This document shows positions 1-6,742 of a stretch of DNA of 64,000 nucleotides, piece after piece. The stretch is from Caballeronia sp. dw_19 (GTDB lineage Bacteria; Pseudomonadota; Gammaproteobacteria; Burkholderiales; Burkholderiaceae). Each line of letters begins with the position of its first letter. Positions within the stretch are counted from its first letter, which is position 1. The stretch is taken from positions 124,001-188,000 of the forward strand of contig NZ_JAAVUQ010000004.1 in the NCBI RefSeq assembly GCF_018449515.1, in the 5' to 3' direction. The position numbers and the translations under genes were made by a program. A model generated the notes under the pieces. The model was not told the DNA's origin. It worked only from the letters and a program-made list of their open reading frames with translations, and did not search any database.

Positions 1-1066
1 TAATGACCTTATTTTCTTCGGCGCTGCGATAGATTGCCGTGAACAATTCCACGGCACGGCGACCGTCGAGTCCACTGACTAAAGGTTGGATACCGTTACT
101 CACGGCGTTCAGGAAGTCGGCTATTTGTAGTTCATGATAAAAATTCATGGAATCCACCGACGCGAAGCGCTCCGCGTCCTGCTTTTTCCATGTGTCAAGA
201 TTCCCTTCCTCGCCGCTTATCGTCCAGATATCGTTATAAGGCGGTTCGGTGATGGACGAGACGCCGGCAATGAACATGGCCCCGCCGTCTGTTTGCACGC
301 CGGCCGAAGCCCCATTATTTCCATGGACATGGACTTTCCCGTACAAGGCAGGATTTTGCGCATTGCTGACCAGAATATTGGCGATTGCGCCGCTCTTGAA
401 TTTCACCAACGCTGCCGCCGTATCTTCAACTTCAATATACGGGTGATTGACGTTTTTCCAGACGCCGTACACCTCATCCACTTCGCCCATATACCAAAGC
501 AGCAAATCCAGTTGATGCGGGGCCTGATTAACCAGCACGCCGCCGCCTTCTCCTTCCCACGTTCCGCGCCACGGATCGCTTTCATAATATTTCTGGTCAC
601 GCCAGCCGAGCATGGTGACGCTGGCGATGGCGGGCAGGCCGAGCTTGCCTGCATCGATGGCGGATTTAATGCGCATGCACGGCTCATAAAAACGACGCTG
701 GCAGACTACGCCGACCGTGCGCTTGTTTTCTTCCGCACATGACAGGATCGCGTCGCAGTCTTCAAGCGACGAAGCCAATGGTTTTTCGATCAGCACATGG
801 CAACCCTTCTTCAATGCGGTGATCGCCACTGAAGCGTGCTGCGGATGGGGGGTGCAAATGCAGACCACGTCCACCGAAGCCGAATCGATCATCGCTTCTA
901 TGTTGTCAAAGGCCAATACACCGTATTGGTCGGCGAAAGCCTTGGCCTTGCCCAGATTGGTGCTGCATACGGCAACGAATTCAGACCCTTCAAGATTCGC
1001 CAACGCTTTGGCATGGAAGTGACCGACTTTCCCGCAACCAATAACCGCAGTTCTGAGTTTTTTCAT
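1..1066 (-). CDS. Gfo/Idh/MocA-family NAD(P)-dependent oxidoreductase, 3' end outside window
   Basis: The reading frame is open from an ATG at 1066 to the left edge, giving about 355 residues with the C-terminus missing. Residues 10-15 read GCGKVG, the Rossmann GxGxxG dinucleotide-binding loop, and residues 94-96 are the EKP motif that typifies the Gfo/Idh/MocA family, whose members oxidise or reduce sugars, inositols or related hydroxyl compounds with NAD(P). A catalytic-domain segment reading GVLVNQAPHQLDLL follows, matching the usual GG..x..G.H.xD pattern, with His and Asp of the substrate pocket visible. The gene lies in the same direction as gluconokinase, 166 bp downstream of it, and a TAGCGCTA operator core lies between the two starts, so sugar-acid control is plausible. 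The substrate cannot be read from the sequence. Confidence 0.88.
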   Translation of the reverse strand, partial: MKKLRTAVIGCGKVGHFHAKALANLEGSEFVAVCSTNLGKAKAFADQYGVLAFDNIEAMIDSASVDVVCICTPHPQHASVAITALKKGCHVLIEKPLASSLEDCDAILSCAEENKRTVGVVCQRRFYEPCMRIKSAIDAGKLGLPAIASVTMLGWRDQKYYESDPWRGTWEGEGGGVLVNQAPHQLDLLLWYMGEVDEVYGVWKNVNHPYIEVEDTAAALVKFKSGAIANILVSNAQNPALYGKVHVHGNNGASAGVQTDGGAMFIAGVSSITEPPYNDIWTISGEEGNLDTWKKQDAERFASVDSMNFYHELQIADFLNAVSNGIQPLVSGLDGRRAVELFTAIYRSAEENKVI

Positions 1067-1232
1067 AGAGTTCTGGATCTGAAACGCCGCCAAGAAACGA
1101 GCCAGCGCTTCGCAATCGTTAATTAGATGTTGCTTCCAAGTCGTCGACTTATATATCAAATCGGCTTACTTCTCCCGAGACGCGAATCGGATCGGGCGCG
1201 TTAATCAATGCACTAAAACTGAACTTGATTCG

Positions 1233-1793
1233 TCATGGACTCAATGTTTCAGGTAGCGCTATCTCGGTTGTTTCCTTGAGATTTTCAGTCCGAAACCATT
1301 CCGCCGCCGCCCGGCAAACGTCCATAACCGGCAAAGTCGCATCGGCGCTAAAAGTTTGCGGCTCACCAACCGGCGACTCCAGATCGGCAAACTGACTGTC
1401 AACCAGCGTAGCTGGCATGTAATGACCGCCGCGCGCAGCTACCCGTTCGGCGGCGACATCGCGCGGCAGGCTGAGGAAGACAAAGCCGAGTCCGGGGACG
1501 GCCCGGCGCAGGCGCTCGCGATACTTGCGTTTGAGCGCGGAGCAAGCCAGGACGGGGCGTTGATTCGTCGCGAGCGCGCGAACCAGCTCCGCTGCGAGCT
1601 GGTCGAGCCAGCCTGCGCGGTCGTCATCGCCAAGCGGTATGCCGGCGCGCATCTTGGTAACATTGGCCTCCGGATGGAACGCATCGCCCTCAATAAGGAA
1701 ACCGTCGATTTCCGCCGCAAGCCCCGCCGCCACGCTGCTTTTACCGCAACCGGCCACACCCATTACCACCACTGCCGACATTGATTCGTTCAT
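1233..1793 (-). CDS. gntK: Gluconokinase (thermoresistant GntK type)
   Basis: A 186-residue protein of normal GntK length. It phosphorylates D-gluconate to 6-phosphogluconate with ATP in the cytoplasm, feeding the Entner-Doudoroff or pentose-phosphate routes. Residues 12-19 are GVAGCGKS, the Walker A loop; the family signatures EGDAFHPEANVTKM and ACSALKRKYRERLR follow. A GAGG ribosome site lies about 6 bp before the ATG. A 14-bp perfect palindrome sits 21 bp upstream of the start, and the LacI-family gene is divergent, which is the normal gntK/gntR arrangement. No gluconate permease is present in the visible part; it could lie elsewhere. The last codons contain a further operator-like core. 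Confidence 0.95.
   Translation of the reverse strand: MNESMSAVVVMGVAGCGKSSVAAGLAAEIDGFLIEGDAFHPEANVTKMRAGIPLGDDDRAGWLDQLAAELVRALATNQRPVLACSALKRKYRERLRRAVPGLGFVFLSLPRDVAAERVAARGGHYMPATLVDSQFADLESPVGEPQTFSADATLPVMDVCRAAAEWFRTENLKETTEIALPETLSP
1251..1264. promoter_or_regulatory. Third TAGCGCTA box, inside the 3' end of gntK
   Basis: AGGTAGCGCTATCT here differs at only one of 14 positions from the box at 1929-1942. It lies in the last codons of gntK and 185 bp upstream of the oxidoreductase start, so it may be an auxiliary operator or serve the oxidoreductase. Binding is inferred from similarity only. Confidence 0.5.
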
Positions 1794-1813
1794 TCCAGCC
1801 TCATACCACTCAA

Positions 1814-1827
1814 AGATAGCGCTATCT
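1814..1827. promoter_or_regulatory. Operator palindrome upstream of gntK
   Basis: AGATAGCGCTATCT is a perfect 14-bp palindrome with the central CG typical of LacI-family operators. It sits 21 bp before the gntK start. The divergent LacI-type regulator is the likely ligand. Confidence 0.75.
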
Positions 1828-1928
1828 CAACTATTCGCAAAAAACGGCCGCTCACGGCCGATCTACCCAGTGTTTATAACCTTTACAGCAGGGACGCTCA
1901 CTGCACTTTCAGGTTTGTGCAACGTTAC

Positions 1929-1942
1929 AGGTAGCGCTATCC
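1929..1942. promoter_or_regulatory. Operator box upstream of the LacI-type regulator
   Basis: AGGTAGCGCTATCC shares the TAGCGCTA core of the gntK operator and ends 10 bp before the regulator's ATG, a position suited to autorepression. The centres of this box and the gntK box are 115 bp apart, so looping is possible. Confidence 0.7.
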
Positions 1943-1952
1943 TAGACAAATT

Positions 1953-2981
1953 ATGACAAATACGACACACAGGAAAACCCGAAGTACGGGTCGGCCGACG
2001 CTAGAACAAGTGGCGCAGCGTGCCGGCGTCAGCACGATTACGGCATCGCGCGCATTGCGCGGTGTGAATACCGTCGCGCCTGACCTTGTGCAGCGAGTCA
2101 AGGACGCGGCGCAAGAATTGGGATACGTAACCAACGCGGCAGCGCGAGCGCTCGCGTCGTCGCGTAGCGACGCCGTCGCGGTGCTGGTGCCGTCGCTGTC
2201 GAATCTGGTTTTCGTCGATGTCCTCGATTCGATCCACAGCGTGCTGAGACCGCAGGGCTTTGAAATCCTGATCGGCAACTCGCATTACGCACGTGACGCC
2301 GAGGAGGATCTCGTGCGCCATTACCTTGCCTCGCCGCCGAGCGGGATGATCGTGGCCGGATCCGATCGCACGGAAGCGGCCCGGCGCATGATCGACGCGA
2401 GCGGCGTGCCCTGTGTCCATATCATGGAAATGTCGCGCGGCCCCGGCGTACATTGCGTCGGCTTTGCACAGACCGGTGCCGGGCAGGCGGCAGCCGAGCA
2501 CCTGCTTGCGCGCGGCCGCAGGCGCAACGCGTTTGTCGCAGCGCAACTCGACCCCCGGATCATGCAACGTGGCGACGGTTTTCGCCGCGCCTTGCAGGAA
2601 GCAGGACTGTATGACCCGGCGCTCGAATTTTTATCGCCAGCGCCTTCTTCCGTAGGATTAGGCTGCGATCTGTTCGCGCAGATTCTGGAGCGGCGTCCGG
2701 ATGTCGATGGCATCTTTTTCGGCAATGACGACCTTGCCCACGGCGCGCTGCTGGAAGCGTTGCGCCGGGGGGTATCGGTGCCCAGCGACATTGCAATGGT
2801 CGGGTTCAACGACTTGCCCGGATCGGCGCATTCGTTCCCCCGCCTGACCACGATCCGTACGCCTCGCGCTGAAGTCGGCCGGCGCGCGGCGCAAATGCTG
2901 CTCGCCATGATTCGCGGAGAGCCGGTGCGCGAGCCAGTGATCGATCTCGGCTTCGAACTTGTAGTGCGCGAGAGTTCCTGA
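1953..2981 (+). CDS. gntR: LacI-family transcriptional regulator, GntR-like (gluconate)
   Basis: A 342-residue LacI/GalR protein. Residues 16-35 (LEQVAQRAGVSTITASRALR) form the N-terminal helix-turn-helix, followed by the hinge helix region and a periplasmic-binding-protein-like effector domain ending in the VGFNDLPGSA and LTTIRTPR motifs common to GntR-type members. It is divergent from gluconokinase and both starts carry a TAGCGCTA operator, so it probably represses gntK, and perhaps the oxidoreductase, until gluconate or 6-phosphogluconate binds. No clear Shine-Dalgarno sequence precedes the ATG. The symbol rests on family and context; the ligand is inferred. Confidence 0.88.
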   Translation: MTNTTHRKTRSTGRPTLEQVAQRAGVSTITASRALRGVNTVAPDLVQRVKDAAQELGYVTNAAARALASSRSDAVAVLVPSLSNLVFVDVLDSIHSVLRPQGFEILIGNSHYARDAEEDLVRHYLASPPSGMIVAGSDRTEAARRMIDASGVPCVHIMEMSRGPGVHCVGFAQTGAGQAAAEHLLARGRRRNAFVAAQLDPRIMQRGDGFRRALQEAGLYDPALEFLSPAPSSVGLGCDLFAQILERRPDVDGIFFGNDDLAHGALLEALRRGVSVPSDIAMVGFNDLPGSAHSFPRLTTIRTPRAEVGRRAAQMLLAMIRGEPVREPVIDLGFELVVRESS

Positions 2982-3299
2982 GTCGATACGCTGCACAAAC
3001 CGCATGCATTTGCTTATGCAGCGCGTTGCCGACGCCCTCACCGATGACCGCATTGATTCCGTCACTTCGCAATCGCGGTCGCGTAAGGCACGGCGTCTTT
3101 GAGTTGACGATTTTAATTTGCACTACAAACGAAGCGCCGTTATCAAAATATTTTTGACGCTCACGTTCGAGCACCTCTCAGCCGCGAGAACGATTACCGC
3201 GCAGTCACCTTCAACACTCAAAGAAGCAGCCGACGTCATGGCGCCGCGCCTTACCCTCTAAACTACCAACAACGTTCTTCAGGCGCGACGACCCAAATC
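2982..3299. other. Intergenic, nothing recognised
   Basis: The 318 bp between two convergent genes hold no supported gene, repeat or strong terminator hairpin. Confidence 0.5.
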
Positions 3300-4130
3300 C
3301 TAAGACGTCTTGACTTTCGAGACCACGAAGACGATACCGCCGGTATTGTCGGCTTTCACCGTCGCTCCATAAAGCGTGGTGGTGGTCGAGTCGTACAGCC
3401 CCATGCCGAGCATATTCAGCGAATTATATGTACAGGTGGTCGCGGCAAACGTGATGTTTAGATCGTATGCATTGTTCGTCAGATGAGGCGCGATCGTTCC
3501 GGAAAAAAAGCAACCGCTGGCACTGGCGCCAGTTACCGCACCCGTTGGAAGAACACTCATAGTAAGGTCCTCAGTACCGCCAGCCGTAGTCCCCACCGTG
3601 CCGGTATAAATGCCGGCCACGGTCGTTAAAGCGGGCGTAGCAGAAGACAGTGCACTGTCATACGTCGAACTGAACGTGGTCGCGATACCGTCGCCATTAT
3701 GCGTAATGGTTCCGCTCATCGATGCTGCCGTGACATAACTGGCAGACAACGTGCTGGCTGCAACGCCTGTGCTCAAACCTGTGGTTTGCACCTGGTAATC
3801 CAACGCTGTCGACGAGCTGAAGCTTCCTCCCTTCCCGCTGCCGGTACCAATGATTACGCCACCAACCGGATTAGTTGTAGTAGTCGTGGTTGCTGCTGTC
3901 GTGCCGCTCGCCGGGACCACCGTAGTTGTAGGCAGACCACTATAAAAATAGTAGTAGGTGCCGTTGGTCAGCACCATCGACTCGATCACCCGCGAATCGC
4001 TGGTAGTGCCGTTGTAAATACCGACAAAGCTGTCAGGCGGTGGCGGAGTCGAGCTGGAACTATTTCCCCCTCCGCCACACGCGGTCAGAATGGACGTGAG
4101 CAGCACCGGTAGGGCCAACCGTTTGATCAT
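3300..4130 (-). CDS. Putative secreted lipoprotein, Thr/Ser/Gly-rich
   Basis: A 276-residue protein of unknown function. The N-terminus MIKRLALPVLLTSILTAC ends in a lipobox (LTAC), so the mature protein should start with a lipidated Cys18, followed by a GGGG and Ser/Pro linker typical of surface or periplasmic lipoproteins. The body is rich in Thr, Ser, Gly and Ala, contains YTGT and IYNGT-like strands, and is probably all-beta. Two segments starting VGIYNGTT (about residue 36) and AGIYTGTV (about residue 170) look like an internal duplication. Such lipoproteins are common in Burkholderiaceae. There is no operon partner. Confidence 0.85.
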   Translation of the reverse strand: MIKRLALPVLLTSILTACGGGGNSSSSTPPPPDSFVGIYNGTTSDSRVIESMVLTNGTYYYFYSGLPTTTVVPASGTTAATTTTTTNPVGGVIIGTGSGKGGSFSSSTALDYQVQTTGLSTGVAASTLSASYVTAASMSGTITHNGDGIATTFSSTYDSALSSATPALTTVAGIYTGTVGTTAGGTEDLTMSVLPTGAVTGASASGCFFSGTIAPHLTNNAYDLNITFAATTCTYNSLNMLGMGLYDSTTTTLYGATVKADNTGGIVFVVSKVKTS

Positions 4131-4587
4131 ATTAGTGCTCTTATAATAATGAATCGCCGAATAGTATTCGCCGATACGGCTTCCCCAATCGGGGCCGCCT
4201 AGGGATCGTCTGCAAACAATGCAGATTTACGTGCATATAGTGAAAAGGGGTATGCGCGTGAGCCGCTTACCTGCTGCGGGTTCACGGCCATCACATTCAC
4301 AACAGACTTGCCTTTGTCCAGTTCGACGCTCCGGCGGCCTGCATTCAGCGATGCGATTCCTGTTTGAGCAGGATAGTGCGGATGGGGTTTTGCGATTCCG
4401 GGAGAAGGCATCGTGATTCGAAGGTGATTACAAGATATTTCCGTTGGCCGCCTCCAGGTAAGTAAGGAGGTCGGCCTTCGCGTCGAGACCTTTTCCGCAA
4501 CCGCATGCGACGTCGGCGTGTAGTGGTCGTCTCTACGCATCTGATAGTTCGTAGCCAATCATTCGATGCATTTTCAATCGGGCTCAT

Positions 4588-4599
4588 ATACGCCCGTAT
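4588..4599. promoter_or_regulatory. Palindrome ATACG-N2-CGTAT, copy 1
   Basis: ATACGCCCGTAT is a 5-bp inverted repeat with a 2-bp spacer, closely resembling the palindrome 88 bp downstream. It is a candidate operator half of a pair; no regulator is assigned. Confidence 0.35.
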
Positions 4600-4674
4600 G
4601 ACTGGGGAGGAGCATCGCCTAGTCGTTTCCCCTTAGCGAAGCAGCGCCGGCCCCTTGCCGGATGCGTCGCGCGC

Positions 4675-4688
4675 TATACGGCCGTATA
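4675..4688. promoter_or_regulatory. Palindrome TATACGGCCGTATA, copy 2
   Basis: A perfect 14-bp palindrome sharing the ATACG-N2-CGTAT core with the copy upstream. The centre-to-centre distance is 88 bp. Candidate operator; function unknown. Confidence 0.4.
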
Positions 4689-5133
4689 ACGGGATTACTC
4701 CATCGAGGCATCGCGCGACCCCACCGTAGAATAGATTCTCCCTTCTGCGCTAACTAACCTACAGTCATCGCGATCAGCACACCTCCGATGACTTCGGGAA
4801 AGTTCCCCCGATACCTTCGTCCTCATCTCCTGTGCAGAACCGCGACCCAGTAGCAGGCCCTTCTCGTGCCCGCAAATTACTGCGCCTAACCGTGTTTCCT
4901 TTAATCGCCGCACCCTTTCAAAGGAATTAACCGTGTCGCCTGTTCTGCACACCTGGCTCTTTATCGGCGCCAACGCCTACGTTGAATTCACATTTGTCTC
5001 ATGGCTGAACAGGAGCGTCTACCGGCGTACGGTCGACTACTCCGTGGTTTGCCTCCAGTAGGCCCGCGTGCTGTCGCCCTGCGGTTGCGCAATCACAGCC
5101 TCGACTCTTACTGACAAGAGGAAGAGCAAGACG

Positions 5134-5472
5134 ATGTTGAACGATAACCCCCGCCATGCACCCATCGAACTTTCATCCGAGACAAATATTTCGTATTCTT
5201 CCCCTGCGCTCAAGAGCGCGGTTCCCGCAAGGTCCTGGCGCCCTCTCGCCGCCTCTGCGGGTATGGGGAGAATTGGCCGGTACAGGCCGGCACGCCATGA
5301 AGCGACGCCGATCGACCCGGACCCCTGGCGTCGCACACTCGCCGCGCTCCAGCAGTTCAATGCTGCGCGTGGCGAGTTCCCTCATGAGCTCATGTACTCG
5401 AGATTACGTGCGCGGCCGAACATGGCCCGCGCGCAAGTGCCTACGTTCACCGTGAACGTCCTTGCCATGTAA
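5134..5472 (+). CDS. Hypothetical protein, 112 residues
   Basis: I do not recognise this protein. The ATG at 5134 is chosen because a purine-rich GAGGAAGAG ribosome site precedes it by about 10 bp; the open frame extends further upstream but without a site. The sequence has no signal peptide or membrane segment, is rich in Arg, Pro and Ala, and ends with a segment (DPWRRTLAALQQFNAARGEFPHE broken here into helix-like stretches) that could form an amphipathic helix. The next small gene follows 37 bp later in the same direction, so the two may be co-transcribed. Confidence 0.5.
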   Translation: MLNDNPRHAPIELSSETNISYSSPALKSAVPARSWRPLAASAGMGRIGRYRPARHEATPIDPDPWRRTLAALQQFNAARGEFPHELMYSRLRARPNMARAQVPTFTVNVLAM

Positions 5473-5509
5473 TCAAACTTCGTGAAAAAGCAACGTCCCG
5501 AGGTGAGCC

Positions 5510-5770
5510 ATGAATCCAGTCATCGAGAACGACATTCTTCACGTGAGCCGCATCATGCGTGCGTCCATTTTTCAATGTGCACCCCATGTGATGCGGCCTG
5601 ATTACTGGCATGCCCGGCTGTCGTTGTTGCTGGAAGAGCCAGGGTTGCTTGAGATGCAACGATGCACCGTCATGGGGTTGCTCAGGGAGCTCGCAGATAT
5701 CGAAGGACATCTTGCGGACGCCCGCACCGGAACAGCGGATGCGGGACTGCTCGCGGTAGCCCAACGATAA
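5510..5770 (+). CDS. Hypothetical protein, 86 residues
   Basis: Not recognised. A good AGGTGA ribosome site stands about 6 bp before the ATG. The protein is predicted to be soluble and mostly helical, with no signal peptide or transmembrane segment. It lies directly behind the 112-residue hypothetical gene and its 3' end runs into the decayed dehydrogenase fragment on the other strand. Confidence 0.55.
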   Translation: MNPVIENDILHVSRIMRASIFQCAPHVMRPDYWHARLSLLLEEPGLLEMQRCTVMGLLRELADIEGHLADARTGTADAGLLAVAQR

Positions 5771-5789
5771 CCGGCAGGCGACCTGACCA

Positions 5790-6020
5790 ACGGTGTTGCT
5801 TGGCGAACTCGCGAATGCCCGCGAGCACGCTGGCGAGTCCAACCGTGTCGGCATACATCATCGGACCGCCGCGATGGCGCGGAAAACCATCACCCGTGCA
5901 ATAAACGAGGGGGTGCAAAGCTATGCGCTGACGCACGACCTGCGCGCCTTCGTTAATCATGGCAGCCATATAGCGCCGGATAATATGAGGATTCGACCGC
6001 GATCGTGGGCTTTCATATCA
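5790..6020 (-). pseudogene. Decayed 3-hydroxyacyl-CoA dehydrogenase (FadB-type) C-terminal fragment
   Basis: On the minus strand the frame reads IIRRYMAAMINEGAQVV, then GFPRHRGGPMMYADTVG, the well-conserved C-terminal dehydrogenase signature of FadB-type fatty-acid oxidation proteins. A stretch of a few residues between these two blocks is missing compared with the family, the frame after IREFAKQH no longer resembles the family, and an in-frame stop (tca at 6018-6020) lies just upstream. There is no ATP-, NAD- or crotonase-domain remainder. It is a gene relic, not a functional product. Boundaries are approximate. Confidence 0.72.
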
Positions 6021-6213
6021 CGACGGCCTGGCCCCGCAAGATGATGTTGGTATGATTCCCCGACCAATCGATGTGGTCTGCAAGGTTTTGAACCAATAGC
6101 GGAGGCCGATCCAGGACACTCGCCGGCAACGCACGTCCTGGTCACGCGAACGAAATGAAAGCCCTGGAATTTTTACGACAAGCAGTTTTGCTGTGAGCTG
6201 ACTCAAACTCAAG

Positions 6214-6627
6214 ATGGCAATCGATATCACCGGCCGGACGTTTGGCAGGCTTACCGCTGTAGCACGCGAGGATGGTTCTCGCTGGCTTTTCAAATGTGCG
6301 TGCGGCGTCGAAAAGGTACTCAACGCTCAAAGCGTCAAGTACCGCAAGACTTTATCGTGCGGCTGCTTGCGTCAGATTGAAATAGCAGCCGGCCATCGCT
6401 TTGGCCAACTCACTGCCTCTCACTACGTGAATCACGGCAAGAACGGTGCACGCTGGTTTTTCCAGTGCGACTGCGGGTCCGGGAAGATCTTTGCGTCCAG
6501 TTACGTACGAAGCGGCCTCCGAACGTCGTGTGGATGCCGCGGGCGGGCTGCCAAGGTCGTTCGCGTGGAACAACCGGGCGCGGACGTCTGGCCGTTTCCA
6601 AAGTGGCCCAGGGAGCGTGGCGGATAA
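6214..6627 (+). CDS. Duplicated zinc-ribbon-like protein of phage/mobile type
   Basis: A 137-residue protein built from two copies of one module: G-x-x-F-G-x-L-T, then W-x-F-x-C-x-C-G, then S-C-G-C. The copies begin near residues 7 and 61. Each supplies four cysteines (CxCG plus SCGC) able to bind one zinc. This short motif set is familiar from phage and HNH-homing-type DNA-binding proteins, where it usually occurs once beside a nuclease or AP2 domain; no nuclease is visible here. DNA binding is inferred. The Shine-Dalgarno sequence is weak, so the start is uncertain. Confidence 0.65.
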   Translation: MAIDITGRTFGRLTAVAREDGSRWLFKCACGVEKVLNAQSVKYRKTLSCGCLRQIEIAAGHRFGQLTASHYVNHGKNGARWFFQCDCGSGKIFASSYVRSGLRTSCGCRGRAAKVVRVEQPGADVWPFPKWPRERGG

Positions 6628-6742
6628 GCGGAGGATAAGCGGCCCTCAAGAGATAATCCCCTGCAGTCACATCGTGACCGGGTGATGCCATCTTGTCAGC
6701 GTGCGGTCACGGTGACCGCACGCTGCCTTACTCGTTTCCAGC

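Larger units (their letters stand above)
4131..5133. other. 1-kb intergenic stretch with two related palindromes
   Basis: No open frame here has a convincing ribosome site or recognisable protein. The stretch contains two similar palindromes, listed separately. A small RNA cannot be excluded from sequence alone. Confidence 0.45.
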
